A DNA stretch of 64,000 nt. Source: Roseitranquillus sp963749675. GTDB lineage: Bacteria; Pseudomonadota; Alphaproteobacteria; Rhodobacterales; Rhodobacteraceae. Position 1 is the first letter of the stretch. Each line of letters starts with the position of its first letter. The stretch lies in contig CAVVNT010000001.1 in assembly GCA_963749675.1 (NCBI GenBank), forward strand, positions 124,001 through 188,000, in the 5' to 3' direction. The notes under the pieces are model-generated. The model made no database searches. It saw only the letters and a program-made list of their open reading frames with translations, and was not told where the DNA came from. Both the position numbers and the translations under genes were made by a program. Below, piece after piece: positions 53,341 to 63,777 of this stretch.

Positions 53341-53484
53341 ATGCGCAGCCTTTTGCTTCTTTCAATCCTGCTTTCGGCAGCCACTCTCGGCGCCTGCGGC
53401 GCGACGATCGACGAGGACGACCGCAGGATGTGGCAACGAGACGACCGGAACCGGATCGAGACGCAGCGCTCCGACCGTCGATGA
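53341..53484 (+). CDS. Small lipoprotein
   Basis: 47 residues: MRSLLLLSILLSAATLGACG with a lipobox TLGAC, then a hydrophilic tail rich in Asp/Arg (DEDDRRMWQRDDRNR). Entericidin-like in size but not in composition. The 275 bases before and 243 bases after it hold no other gene that I can support. Start ATG 53341 is in the open frame; ribosome site weak. Confidence 0.45.
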   Translation: MRSLLLLSILLSAATLGACGATIDEDDRRMWQRDDRNRIETQRSDRR

Positions 53485-53727
53485 CCTCGGTGGCTTCGAA
53501 GCCGCACGCCGAGCGCCCGGCCGCACCTCGCACCCGGGAAAGTGCCTGATCGGCACGTCGTTCAGCACTCGGATTTCCTGACACGCGTCCCGAAGGCGGC
53601 TCGATCCCGGGCCGCCCATCCACACCTCGACCGCGTGCACCGTCAGGCATGGCGGCTGCGGTCGGATTGACAGCCTGCGGGGACCTACCTACGCTCACGG
53701 CCTTTGGGATCTTTTTCAGGTGCTTGG

Positions 53728-56025
53728 ATGGGCGTGACTTCACCCGAACGGGCGCGCGTCGTCGGGCCCGATGGCTGTCCGGTAAGCCGGCGCGGCGGCG
53801 CATTCGACCCTTTCGTCGGCGCCTATCAGGACGATCCCGCCGAGGCGCTCCGCTGGTCGCGCGAGGAAGAGCCGGTCTTCTTCAGTCCGGTCACCGGCTA
53901 CTGGGTCATCAGCCGTTACGATGACATCAAGGCCGTGTTCCGCGATCCGATAACGTTCTCTCCTGCGATCGCGCTGGAAAAGATCACACCGCCGCCTCCC
54001 GAAGCTCAGGAGGTGCTGGCGCGCTACGGCTACGCGATGAACCGGACCTTGGTGAACGAGGACGAGCCGCAGCACACCGAGCGTCGCCGCGCCCTGATGG
54101 CGTCGTTCGAGCCCGCTGCCCTCGCCGGGCACGAGGCGATGGTACGCCGCCTGACGGAGGAGCGGGTCGACTCGATCGTCGACGCCGGGCGCGCCGATCT
54201 GGTCGACGGGATGCTGTGGGAGGTGCCGCTGACCGTGGCGCTGCACTTCCTCGGCGTGCCCGAGGACGACATGGACATGCTCCGCCGCTTCTCGGTCGCG
54301 CACACCGTCAATACCTGGGGCCGCCCGACGCCCGAGGAGCAGGTCGCGGTCGCCGAGGCGGTGGGCAAGTTCTGGACCTACGCCGGCGGGGTGCTGGAGC
54401 GGATGCGCGCCGACCCGGACCGGCCGGGCTGGATGCCCTACGCCATCCGCCGCCAGCGCGAACTGCCCGAGGTCGTGACCGACAGCTACCTGCACTCGAT
54501 GATGATGGCGATCATCGTCGCTGCGCACGAGACGACGGCGCACGCCTCGGCCAACATGTTCCGTCGCCTGCTCGAGGACCGGACGCTGTGGCAGGCGGTC
54601 TGCGCTGATCCGGGTCTGATCCCGAATACGGTCGAGGAATGCCTGCGCCATTCGGGCTCGGTCGTCGCGTGGCGGCGGATCACGACGCGTCCGGCCCGCG
54701 TCGGCGGCGTCGACGTGCCGGAGGGGGCGAAGCTGCTGATCGTCACCGCGTCTGCCAATCATGACCCGCGGCACTTCGACGATCCCGACGTGGTCGATCC
54801 CTGGCGGCAGAACCCGACCGACCACCTGACCTTCGGCTACGGCGCGCACCAGTGCATGGGCAAGAACCTCGCCAGGATGGAGATGCGCATCTTCCTCGAA
54901 GAGCTGTCGCGGCGCCTGCCGCACATGGAGCTCGAGCCGCAGGAGTTCACCTTCGTCCCCAACACCTCGTTCCGCGGGCCGGAGCACGTGTGGGTGCGCT
55001 GGGACCCGGCGTGGAATCCGGAACGCGCCGACCCGGCGGTCCGTGAGCCCCGCGCCCGGTTCGAGATCGGCGCGCCGCGCTCCCGCGACCTCGCCCGCAC
55101 TCTTGACGTGGTCGGGCTGGAGGTGGTGGCGGAAGGTGTGGTCCGGGTGACGCTGACCGACCCGACCGGCCGCGACCTGCCGCGCTGGAGCGCGGGCGCG
55201 CACGTCGACCTGGTCTTCGAGGGGTTCTCGAACAGCTACTCGCTCTGCGGCGACCCCGAGGACCGGCGGCGGCTCGAGGTCGCGATCCTGCGCGAGGACG
55301 GCGGCGCAGGCGGCTCGGTCTGGCTGCACGACCACCTGCGGGTGGGCGACGCGGTGCGGGCGCGGGGGCCCAAGAACCACTTTCGCCTCGCCGAGGACGC
55401 CGCGGAATACGTCCTGATCGCGGGCGGCATCGGCATCACCCCTATGGTGGCGATGGCGGACCGGCTGAAGGCGCTCGGCCGCGGCTACGCGCTGCACTAT
55501 TGCGGCCGGTCGCGGCGGCGCATGGCGTTCCTCGACCGGCTTGAGCGGGACCATGACGCGGCACTCGCGCTCCATGTCTCGGAGGAGGGCGGCAGGATCG
55601 ATCTCGCCGCGGTCGTCGCCGCGCCGCGCGAGGGGCGGCAGGTCTACGCCTGCGGTCCGGAAGGGATGCTCGACTCTCTTGCCGACCTGACCGACGGCTG
55701 GCCCGCGGGCCTCGTCCATGTCGAACGCTTCCAGGCGGGCGGAAACGGCGCTGGCACCGGCGCGCCGTTCCGCGTCGCGCTCGCCGACTCGGGCTTCGCG
55801 CTCGACGTTGCGGGCGACGCGACCCTGCTCGAGACGCTGCGCCGTGCCGGCATCGATATCGCCAGCGACTGCGAGGAGGGGCTTTGCGGCACCTGCGAGG
55901 TGCCAGTACTGGACGGCGACGTCGATCACCGCGACAACGTCCTCAGCCGTGGCGAACGCGAGGCGGGCGGCCGGATGATGGCCTGCTGCTCGCGCGGACG
56001 CGGAACGATCAAGCTCGCGCTCTGA
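53728..56025 (+). CDS. Self-sufficient cytochrome P450 fused to FMN/NAD(P)H reductase and [2Fe-2S] ferredoxin (CYP116B-like)
   Basis: 765 residues. P450 domain about 1-430: I-helix AAHETTAHAS, EXXR region VEECLRHSG, haem-thiolate FGYGAHQCMGKNLARMEMR. Reductase domain about 445-660, phthalate-dioxygenase-reductase type: NSYSLCGDP (flavin), AGGIGITPM (NAD(P)), YACGPEGML. C-terminal plant-type ferredoxin with CEEGLCGTCEVP and a distal MMACCSR. So haem, FMN and 2Fe-2S are all in one chain, as in P450RhF. Upstream TTG 53704 is a possible earlier start. It probably hydroxylates or demethylates a small organic substrate. Next genes encode a TRAP importer, so substrate may be taken up by it. Confidence 0.93.
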   Translation: MGVTSPERARVVGPDGCPVSRRGGAFDPFVGAYQDDPAEALRWSREEEPVFFSPVTGYWVISRYDDIKAVFRDPITFSPAIALEKITPPPPEAQEVLARYGYAMNRTLVNEDEPQHTERRRALMASFEPAALAGHEAMVRRLTEERVDSIVDAGRADLVDGMLWEVPLTVALHFLGVPEDDMDMLRRFSVAHTVNTWGRPTPEEQVAVAEAVGKFWTYAGGVLERMRADPDRPGWMPYAIRRQRELPEVVTDSYLHSMMMAIIVAAHETTAHASANMFRRLLEDRTLWQAVCADPGLIPNTVEECLRHSGSVVAWRRITTRPARVGGVDVPEGAKLLIVTASANHDPRHFDDPDVVDPWRQNPTDHLTFGYGAHQCMGKNLARMEMRIFLEELSRRLPHMELEPQEFTFVPNTSFRGPEHVWVRWDPAWNPERADPAVREPRARFEIGAPRSRDLARTLDVVGLEVVAEGVVRVTLTDPTGRDLPRWSAGAHVDLVFEGFSNSYSLCGDPEDRRRLEVAILREDGGAGGSVWLHDHLRVGDAVRARGPKNHFRLAEDAAEYVLIAGGIGITPMVAMADRLKALGRGYALHYCGRSRRRMAFLDRLERDHDAALALHVSEEGGRIDLAAVVAAPREGRQVYACGPEGMLDSLADLTDGWPAGLVHVERFQAGGNGAGTGAPFRVALADSGFALDVAGDATLLETLRRAGIDIASDCEEGLCGTCEVPVLDGDVDHRDNVLSRGEREAGGRMMACCSRGRGTIKLAL

Positions 56026-56053
56026 CGCGGGCGGAAATACGGGGAGGAGAACC

Positions 56054-57070
56054 ATGACCAAGCGATACCTCGCTGCGATAGCTCTCGGCGTCGCCGCGCT
56101 GCCGGCGGGCGCGCAGGAGATCACGCTCAAGCTCAGCCACTTCCTGCCGCCGGTGCACGGCATCCATACCGACTTCATCGAGCCGTGGGCCGCCGATCTG
56201 GAGGAGTGCTCCGGCGGCAAGGTCGCGGTCGAGATCTACCCCGGTGGCACGCAGCTCGGCAACGTGGCGAAGCAGCAGGAGCAGGTGCTGGCCGGCGTCG
56301 TCGACATCGCCCACGGGCTGCACGGCATCCCGCGAGGACGGTTCCCGCGCACCTCGATCATCGACGTGCCGTTCCTGACTGCCGATGCCGGCGTCGCGAC
56401 GCAGACCTTGTGGGACCTCTACCCGGAGTACCTCGCCGAGGAATACGACGGGATGAAGGTGCTGGCGCTGCACGCCCACAACGGCGGGCTGATTCATACG
56501 GTCGACACGGCCGTAGAGACCATGGAGGACCTGCAGGGCCTCCGCATCCGCACGCCCTCGCCCGCCGTCTCGATGATGCTGGAGGAGCTGGGCGCGGTTC
56601 CGCAGGGGCTGCCGCCGGGACAGGTCTACGAGAGCCTGCAGAAGGGCGTCATCGACGGCACCGTGTTCCCGTGGGACCCGATCAACTCGTTCAAACTGTC
56701 CGAGGTGCTGAACTATCACCTCGACGCCGGCGTCTACACCGTGTCGTTCTTCTTCGTGATGAACGAGCGCAGCTACGAGGCGCTGCCCGACGACGTGAAG
56801 GCCTGCGTCGACCAGCTCTCGGGCGACGCGCTAGTGGCGAAGTTCGGCGACTGGTGGGATCAGTGGGACGCGCCGGGGCTCGCCGCGGCCGAGGCGAAGG
56901 GATCGCAGATCACCGAGCTCTCGCCCCAGGAGCGGGACCGCTGGCGCGAGGCGCTGTCGCCGATGATCGACGCCTACCTCGCCTCGCTCGTGGCCGAGGG
57001 CGTCGGCAATGCCCGCGAAATCTACGACGCGATGCAGGCCAAGGTCGCCGAGCTGGCAGAGGGCGCCTGA
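56054..57070 (+). CDS. TRAP transporter substrate-binding protein, DctP family
   Basis: 338 residues. Signal peptide MTKRYLAAIALGVAALPAGA. DctP fold: LKLSHFLPPVHGIHTDFIEPWA, YPGGTQLGN, LQGLRIRTPSPAVSMMLEELGA, YESLQKGVIDGTVFPWD (the conserved Arg in LRIRTPS binds the ligand carboxylate). Imports an organic acid. 28 bases after the P450 stop, GGGGAGGAG ribosome site; one operon with the P450. Confidence 0.93.
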   Translation: MTKRYLAAIALGVAALPAGAQEITLKLSHFLPPVHGIHTDFIEPWAADLEECSGGKVAVEIYPGGTQLGNVAKQQEQVLAGVVDIAHGLHGIPRGRFPRTSIIDVPFLTADAGVATQTLWDLYPEYLAEEYDGMKVLALHAHNGGLIHTVDTAVETMEDLQGLRIRTPSPAVSMMLEELGAVPQGLPPGQVYESLQKGVIDGTVFPWDPINSFKLSEVLNYHLDAGVYTVSFFFVMNERSYEALPDDVKACVDQLSGDALVAKFGDWWDQWDAPGLAAAEAKGSQITELSPQERDRWREALSPMIDAYLASLVAEGVGNAREIYDAMQAKVAELAEGA

Positions 57071-57101
57071 CCCGCGAACGACGACGTTGACACATTATGG
57101 T

Positions 57102-57623
57102 ATGCAGATCAGTGACTTGCAATGCGTCCACGCGTGGACACGCCCTGACGTCGCGCTGATGCAGCGCCTCGCCACACTCGTCTTCCGGGCCACGGCGATC
57201 TTCGCCGTGGCCTGCCTGATGATCGCTGGCCTCATCACTGTCGTCGATATCGTGCTGCGCTTTTTCGGCGGAGCGGTCCCGGGCGCGGTCGACCTCGTCC
57301 AGCTCTTCATCGTGGCGACCGCCTTCGCCGCGATCCCCTGGGCCTTCCACACCGACGGCCACGTCGGCGTCGACCTCATGACCGAATGGCTGCCCGAACG
57401 GGCCCAGGCGGTGCTGCGGGCGACCGCGGCCCTGGCTGGTGCGGGGGTGATGACGCTGATCCTGATCTACGGCTGGCAGACCGCCGCACTGCAGATGCGC
57501 TTCGGCGACGTCTCGCAGAACCTCGGAGTGCCGCTGGTCTGGTACTGGACGCCGTTGCTCGCGGGTGCGGCATTGTCGATCGCCGCGTGCCTGCTCGCGG
57601 CGGCGACCGCCTTCCGCCGCTGA
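57102..57623 (+). CDS. TRAP transporter small permease, DctQ family
   Basis: 173 residues if ATG 57102 is used; ATG 57159 (154 residues, MQRLATLVFRA) is equally possible. Four membrane helices, typical DctQ pattern VVDIVLRFF and PGAVDLVQLFIVATAFAAIPWAFHTDGHVGVDLM. Stop overlaps the DctM start (TGATG). A 14-base palindrome (57126-57139) lies just inside the longer reading. Confidence 0.87.
   Translation: MQISDLQCVHAWTRPDVALMQRLATLVFRATAIFAVACLMIAGLITVVDIVLRFFGGAVPGAVDLVQLFIVATAFAAIPWAFHTDGHVGVDLMTEWLPERAQAVLRATAALAGAGVMTLILIYGWQTAALQMRFGDVSQNLGVPLVWYWTPLLAGAALSIAACLLAAATAFRR
57126..57139. repeat. 14-base perfect palindrome
   Basis: GTCCACGCGTGGAC. If the DctQ start is 57159, this lies in the intergenic leader, 20 bases before it, and could be an operator. 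If the start is 57102 it is coding sequence. Confidence 0.4.
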
Positions 57624-58924
57624 TGGCGCCACCGCTCCTCGGCGTCCTCGGCTTCGCGGCGACGCTCCTCCTGATCCTGCTCAGGGTGCCGGTCGGGGTT
57701 TCGATGGCGCTTGCCGGTATCGTCGGGTTCTGGTGGCTCAATGGCTGGACGGGCGCTGCCTTCGTCCTCGGAGCGGCACCGTTCGAGGCGGTGTTTCCCT
57801 ACAACCTGTCGGTCGTGCCACTGTTTATCCTCATGGGCGTCTTCGCCGCCCACGCGGGCCTCAGCCGCAGCCTCTACGACGCCGTCAACGCCTTCACCGG
57901 CCACGCCCGCGGTGGGCTCGCAATGGCAACGATCGGGGCGTGCGCGCTCTTCGGGGCGATCTGCGGCTCGTCCCTCGCGACCTCCGCCACGATGTGCCAG
58001 GTGGCGCTGCCGGAGATGCGGCGGCACGGCTACGACGACCGGCTGGCGACCGCCTCCATCGCGGCCGGTGGCACCCTCGGCGTGCTTATCCCGCCTTCGG
58101 TGATCCTCGTCCTCTACGGCATCCTGACCGAGACCTCGATCGGTCAGCTCTTCGTCGCCGCGCTGATCCCCGGCCTCGTTGCGACGCTGTTCTATATGGG
58201 TGCGATCTGGGTGACGGTCCGCCGGCATCCGACCTACGGTCCGGCGGCGGTGCGGCACGCCTGGCCGGAGCGGCTGGCGGTGCTGCGCCGGGTGTGGAGC
58301 GTCCTCGGCCTCTTCGCACTGGTCATCGGCGGGATGTATCTCGGCTGGTTCTCCCCGACCGAGGCGGCGGCCGTCGGCGCGCTGGGCGCATTCGTCATGG
58401 CCCTCGCCTCGGGCCAGTTCACCCGCGCCGCGTTCCTCGAGTTGGTGTGGCAGGCGGCCGAGACCACGGGCATGATCTTCCTCATCCTGATCGGCGCTGC
58501 GCTCTTCGGCTACTTCATCGAGACGACGAACCTGCCGTCGTGGCTGGTCGGCCGGGTCGAGGCGGCGGGCCTCGCGCCGCTGACGGTGCTCATCCTTGTC
58601 ATGGCATTCTACCTCGTCCTCGGCTGCGTCATGGACGCGCTGTCGATGGTGCTGCTGACGATCCCCTTCGTCTTCCCGATGGTGGCAGCGCTCGGCTTCG
58701 ACCCGGTCTGGTTCGGCATCCTCGTCGTTTCGGTGGCCGAAATCGGGCTGATCACGCCGCCCGTCGGCATGAACCTCTTCGTCATCCAGGGCGCCGCGGG
58801 CAACGTTCGGCAGGCGACGATCATCCGCGGTATCCTGCCCTTCATCGCCGCCGACGTCCTGCGCCTTGCGGTGCTGATTCTCGTTCCCGCGCTGGCGCTT
58901 TGGCTGCCGTCGCAGATGTACTGA
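57623..58924 (+). CDS. TRAP transporter large permease, DctM family
   Basis: 433 residues, about 12 helices. DctM signature ICGSSLATSATMCQVALPEMRRHGYDDRLATASIAAGGTLGVLIPPSVI and LGWFSPTEAAAVGAL, VSVAEIGLITPPVGMNLFVI. Forms the ion-driven import channel with DctQ. Operon: P450-dctP-dctQ-dctM-reductase. Confidence 0.95.
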   Translation: MAPPLLGVLGFAATLLLILLRVPVGVSMALAGIVGFWWLNGWTGAAFVLGAAPFEAVFPYNLSVVPLFILMGVFAAHAGLSRSLYDAVNAFTGHARGGLAMATIGACALFGAICGSSLATSATMCQVALPEMRRHGYDDRLATASIAAGGTLGVLIPPSVILVLYGILTETSIGQLFVAALIPGLVATLFYMGAIWVTVRRHPTYGPAAVRHAWPERLAVLRRVWSVLGLFALVIGGMYLGWFSPTEAAAVGALGAFVMALASGQFTRAAFLELVWQAAETTGMIFLILIGAALFGYFIETTNLPSWLVGRVEAAGLAPLTVLILVMAFYLVLGCVMDALSMVLLTIPFVFPMVAALGFDPVWFGILVVSVAEIGLITPPVGMNLFVIQGAAGNVRQATIIRGILPFIAADVLRLAVLILVPALALWLPSQMY

Positions 58925-58982
58925 CCGCTGGAACTCGCAGCCGAGGTCCCGTAGGCGGAGCGGCACGGAACGGAGGGACGAA

Positions 58983-60203
58983 TTGGCGGACCGGGGCATC
59001 GTCATAGTGGGCGCGGGGCAGGGCGGATTTCAGGCCGCGGCCAGCCTCAGGCAGGAGGGCTACGAGGGGCCGGTGACGCTCGTCGGCGATGAGCCGGGGC
59101 TGCCGTACCAGCGGCCGCCGCTGTCGAAGGCATACCTCAAGGACGGCAACGCCGACCGCCTGGCGCTGCGGCCGGCGGTGTTCTACGAGGCCGGGCGGAT
59201 CAACTATCTGCCGGGGGTTCGGGCGCAGCGCGTCGATCGGGAGGGGCATGCCCTTGAGCTATCGGACAAGCGACTGCTGCCGTACGATTCGCTGATCCTC
59301 GCCACCGGATCGCGGAACCGCAGGCTGACGATCCCCGGTGTCGACCTCGACGGCGTTGTCGAGTTGCGAACGCTGGCGGACGCGCAGGCCCTTCGCGACC
59401 TGATGCCCGACGTGCGGCACGCCATCGTCATCGGCGGCGGCTTCATCGGTCTCGAGTTTGCCGCCGTCGCCCGCGGCTTCGGTCTTGAGGTCACGGTGCT
59501 CGAGGCGGCGCCGCGCGTGATGTCCCGCGTGGTGTCGAAGGCGATGTCGGAGCATTTCCAGGCGCTGCACGCAGACTTGGGCGTGAATGTCAGGTTGGAC
59601 TCCCCGGCGGCGGGGATCATCGGCCGCGACGGAAGGGCTGCCGCAGTGCGCCTCACGGATGGAGAGGAGGTCGCGGGCGATCTCGTCGTTGTGGCGGTCG
59701 GTGTCGTCCCGAACGTGGAGCTGGCGGAGGCGGCAAGGCTTGAGTGCGCCAACGGGATCGTCGTCGATGCAGAGCTCAGGACAAGCGATCCGGATATTTT
59801 CGCGATCGGCGACTGCGTCTCGTTCATGCCGTACGGGCGCGGCGACCGTCTTCGGCTTGAGTCGGTGCAGAACGCCGTCGATGGCGCACGGGCGGTGGCG
59901 GCGACGATCTGCGGCCGACCCACGCCGCTGACCGCGGTGCCCTGGTTCTGGAGCGATCAGGCAAGCGCCAAGCTCCAGATCGCGGGGCTGACCCATGATT
60001 CCGATGCGCACGACGTGGTCTTGCGAGGCGACGGCCGGCTCTGCGTCTTCTGCTTTCGCGGGGAGCGCTTCGTCGGCCTCGAGACGGTCAACAGTCCGGC
60101 CGATCACATGGCGGCACGCAAGGTACTGGCGGGCGGAACCTGCTTGACACGAGGCGAGCTCGCGGCCGCGGACTGGCAACTCAAGGCTCTGATACGCAGT
60201 TGA
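58983..60203 (+). CDS. FAD-dependent ferredoxin/rubredoxin reductase (putidaredoxin-reductase-like)
   Basis: 406 residues, TTG start at 58983 with CGGAGGGACGAA upstream. Two Rossmann motifs: IVIVGAGQGGFQAA (FAD) and AIVIGGGFIGLEFAAVARG (NAD), with DPDIFAIGDC late FAD motif and C-terminal PWFWSDQASAKLQIAG. Transfers electrons from NAD(P)H to a ferredoxin of a class I P450 or dioxygenase. Adjacent self-sufficient P450 does not need it, so there may be another oxygenase partner. 58 bases after dctM. Confidence 0.9.
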   Translation: MADRGIVIVGAGQGGFQAAASLRQEGYEGPVTLVGDEPGLPYQRPPLSKAYLKDGNADRLALRPAVFYEAGRINYLPGVRAQRVDREGHALELSDKRLLPYDSLILATGSRNRRLTIPGVDLDGVVELRTLADAQALRDLMPDVRHAIVIGGGFIGLEFAAVARGFGLEVTVLEAAPRVMSRVVSKAMSEHFQALHADLGVNVRLDSPAAGIIGRDGRAAAVRLTDGEEVAGDLVVVAVGVVPNVELAEAARLECANGIVVDAELRTSDPDIFAIGDCVSFMPYGRGDRLRLESVQNAVDGARAVAATICGRPTPLTAVPWFWSDQASAKLQIAGLTHDSDAHDVVLRGDGRLCVFCFRGERFVGLETVNSPADHMAARKVLAGGTCLTRGELAAADWQLKALIRS

Positions 60204-60228
60204 GCCTTGCCGAAACATGGAGTGGCCG

Positions 60229-60904
60229 ATGGCCGAGCATTGCGTACTGATCGCGCCTTCTATCCTCGCCGCCGACTTCTCGCGACTGGGCGAGGAATGC
60301 CGCGCCGCCGAGGCGCAGGGGGCCGACTGGATCCACGTCGACGTCATGGACGGGCACTTCGTGCCGAACCTGACGTTCGGGCCGAACGCAGTCGCGGCGC
60401 TGAGACCCCACGTAAAGGGGGTGATGGACGTGCACCTGATGGTAGCGCCGGTTGACCCATACATCGCCGCCTTCGCGGAGGCGGGCGCCGACATCCTGAC
60501 CGCGCATGTCGAGGCCGGGCCGCACATCCATCGGACGCTGCAGGCCATCCGCGCCGCCGGGGTCAGGCCCGGGGTAGCGCTGAACCCAGGCACCCCGGCG
60601 GAGGCGGTGGAGCATGTGCTGGACCTCGTCGACCTGATCTGCGTGATGACGGTCAATCCGGGCTTTGGCGGGCAGTCCTTCATCGACCTCGGTGGCAAGA
60701 TCGCGCGGCTGCGACAGCTGGCGGGCGATCGCGATATCCACATCGAGATCGACGGCGGCGTCGATCCGGGCACGGCGCCCGGCCGTGGTCCGCGCAGGCG
60801 CCGACGTCCTCGTCGCGGGCTCGGCCGTGTTCCGGCATGGAAGCCCCGAAGCGCCTGAGGGCTACGGCGAGGCGATCCGCGACCTCAGGATGGCCGCGGG
60901 CTGA
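60229..60904 (+). CDS. rpe: Ribulose-phosphate 3-epimerase (frameshifted as given)
   Basis: 224 residues after correction. Pentose-phosphate/Calvin cycle enzyme. LIAPSILAADFSRLGEE, HVDVMDGHFVPNLTFGP, DVHLMV, MTVNPGFGGQSF and the C-terminal phosphate-binding VLVAGSAVF are all present. At 60778-60780 an extra C in CCC breaks the frame after VDPGTAP; without it, AVVRAGADVLVAG follows and the stop is 60902-60904. Start at 60229 follows GGAG; ATG 60217 also possible. Ends 3 bases from the convergent TRAP permease. Confidence 0.9.
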
Positions 60905-60907
60905 CGT

Positions 60908-63701
60908 TCATTCCGCCGGGGCCTTGGCAGTCCGTGGCTCCTCGTCCGTCCGGCGCCGCTGCAGCCAGACGACGAGCGCCAGGACCAGGATCGCAGGGAT
61001 GAACATCCAGTATTTCGACGGCTGCGACACCGGCGTCATCACGCGGACGATCTGCTGATCCCAGTCGAGTCCCGCCTCCTGCGCGGCGCTGCCAAAGGCG
61101 ACGTTGTCGATCACGACCTCGTCGCCGGTCTGCAGAAGCTCCAGCCCCGAGTTGAACAGCCGGTCCGCCCCGGTCTCCCCCTCGGCGACCGGCAGGAGGG
61201 CGGTGAAGGTCACCGGATCCCCGACCGCGTTCAGCCCGTCGATCCTCAGGCGCAGATCCTGTCCGGGCGGAACCGCCATCGCTGCCTCCTCGATCTGGGC
61301 GGGGGGCACGTCTTCGTAGGGCGGCGCGACCGTGTCCATCCAGAATCCCGGCCGGAACAGAGTGAACGCCACGAGCAGAAGCAGCGCACTCTCCCAGATG
61401 CGGTTGCGGACCAGGAACCACCCCTGCGTCGCGGCCGCGAAGAGCAGCATGGCGATCGTGGAGGTGATGAAGACGAATATGCCGTGGATCCAGTCGACGT
61501 TGATCAGCAGCAGGTCGGTGTTGAAGATGAACAGGAACGGCAGCGCCGCGGTCCGCAGCGAATAGAAGAACGCGATCACCCCAGTCCTGATCGGATCGCC
61601 GCCCGAGACAGCGGCGGCCGCGAACGAGGCCAGCCCGACGGGTGGCGTCACATCTGCCATGATCCCGAAGTAGAAGACGAAAAGGTGCACCGCGATCAGC
61701 GGCACGATCAGGCCGTTCTGCTGGCCGAGCGTGACGATGACCGGGGCGAGCAGCGCCGAGACGACGATGTAGTTCGCCGTCGTTGGCAGCCCCATGCCCA
61801 GGATCAGCGACAGGATCGCGGTCAGGAACAGGATGGCGAGGATGTTGCCGCCCGACAGCACCTCGACCACGTCGGCGAGCGCGGAGCCCACGCCGGTCTG
61901 GCTGACGGCGCCGACGATGATGCCCGCGGTCGCCGTCGCGATGCCGATGCCGATCATGTTGCGCGCGCCGGCGATGAGCCCATCGATCAGGTCCATGAAT
62001 CCCGCGCCGATCTCGGACCCGGCATTGCCGGTGCCCCGCATGATTGCCATCAGCGGGCGCTGCGTGACGAGTATGAAGATCATGAAGGCGGCCGCCCAGA
62101 AGGCGGAGAGGCCCGGCGAAAGCCGCTCGATCATCAAGCGCCCAGACCAGCACGACGACCGGCAGGATGAAGTGCAGGCCTGCCCTGATCGTCGGGCCCG
62201 GCACCGGCAGCTTCTGCACCGGTGCGTTGGGGTCCTCCATCTTGAGGGGGGGCTGCCGGGATGCGATCCAGAGCAGGACGAGGTAGGCGACCACTAGCGC
62301 GGCGAAGATCACGTAGGGCGCGGCGGCGCCGAATGTGGGCCGTATCCAGCCCATGCCGTAGTAGACCGCGAAGCTCAGCGCGCAGATCGCGGCGATGGTG
62401 AAGGCGATGCTGATGAGCCAGGCGACCCACGGCTTGGGCTCGACCGGGCGCGGCAGGCCCTCCATCCCCGCCTTCATCGCCTCGAGGTGAACGATGTAGA
62501 CAAGCGCAATGTAGCTGATGACGGCGGGCAGGAAGGCGTGCTTGACGACGTCGAAGTAGGGGATTCCCACGTACTCGACCATCAGGAACGCCGCGGCGCC
62601 CATAACCGGCGGCATGATCTGACCGTTGACCGAGGAGGCGACCTCGACCGCGCCCGCCTTCTCGGCGGAGAAGCCGACGCGCTTCATCAGCGGTATGGTG
62701 AAGGTGCCTGTCGTGACAACGTTGGCGATCGAGGAGCCTGAGATCAGGCCGGTCATCGCCGAGGAGACCACGGCCGCCTTGGCCGGGCCGCCGCGCATGT
62801 GGCCCATGAGCGAAAATGCGACCTGAATGAAATAGTTGCCGGCGCCGGCCTTGTCGAGGAGGGAGCCGAAGAGGACGAACAGGAACACGAACGAGGTCGA
62901 GACGCCGAGCGCGATGCCGAAGACGCCCTCCGTCGTGATCCACTGGTGGTTCGCCACAACGCCCAATGACTTTGCGCCGTGTGCGATGATCCCTGGCATG
63001 TACGGGCCGAGGAACGTATAGGCGAGGAATACCGAGGCCACGATCATCAAGGCCGGGCCGAGGGCACGGCGCGTCGCCTCGAGCAGCAGCATCAGGCCGA
63101 TGACCGCGACGACGAGATCCTGCAGGATCGGAGCGCCGACGCGGCTCGCGATACCCTCGTAGGCAAAGTAGATGTAGAGGGCCGTACCGGCGCCCACGAG
63201 CCCCATCGCCCACTCCCAGACCGGTATCCGCTCCTTCGGCGAGCCGAGGATGATGGCGGTGATGACGGCCGCGCCGACGATCGGGATCCACCATATCGGG
63301 ATGTCCGTCGCCCCGACGATGAACAGGATCGTCAGGATGACGGGGACGGCGACGCCGAGCCCGAGCTCGAACTTGGTGCGGGATGCCGGGTAGGCGGCGA
63401 AGGCGAGGAACATGGCGAAGGCGAGATGGATCGCCCGCGCCTCGGTGTCGTTGAAGACGGCGAAGTTGAAGATGAAGGGCAGCGGCGACGCGTACCAGAG
63501 CTGGAACAGAGACCAGGCGAGCGCCGCGCCGAGGATGATCAGCGTGGCGACCCGGCCCGGGCTCCGCCCGCCGGTGTCGGCCGATGAGACGAGCTCGTCG
63601 ATCTGCGCCTGGGTCATGCCGCCGTGACCCGCCGCGGCCTGCTCGACCGCGCTCGCCTCGAACTGGTGGGCTTCGTCCTTGTGATGATCGTTGTTCGCCA
63701 T
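60908..63701 (-). CDS. TRAP transporter fused permease, TAXI type (4TM-12TM; frameshifted as given)
   Basis: 930 residues after correction. N-terminal hydrophilic tail, DctQ-like four helices, then DctM-like core with GLISGSSIANVVTTGTFTIPLMKRVGFSAEKAGAVE, VMGAAAFLMVEYV, GMGLPTTANYIVVSALLAPV, and FYFGIMADVTPPVGLASFAAAAVSGGDPIRTG. C-terminus about 200 residues includes a PDZ-like GSAAQEAGLDWDQQIV (DUF3394 type). An extra base at about 62136-62137 (AA on plus strand, T on coding strand) breaks the frame at VVLVWA; without it ALMIERLSPGLSAF follows. Pairs with the TAXI binding protein upstream. Confidence 0.9.
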
Positions 63702-63777
63702 CGTGAGCCCCTTGAGCCGCCTTATGATGATGGAGAAAGGGCGAACCCGTTGCCGAGCCCGCCCTCTTGTCCTCTCG

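Noticed and set aside
53740..56220. 826-codon minus-strand frame opposite the P450
   Set aside because: Shadow frame; P450, reductase and ferredoxin motifs are all on the plus strand.
60885..62135. C-terminal tail in one frame of the TRAP permease
   Set aside because: Arg/Pro/His-rich out-of-frame reading after a one-base insertion; the correct continuation is in the neighbouring frame.
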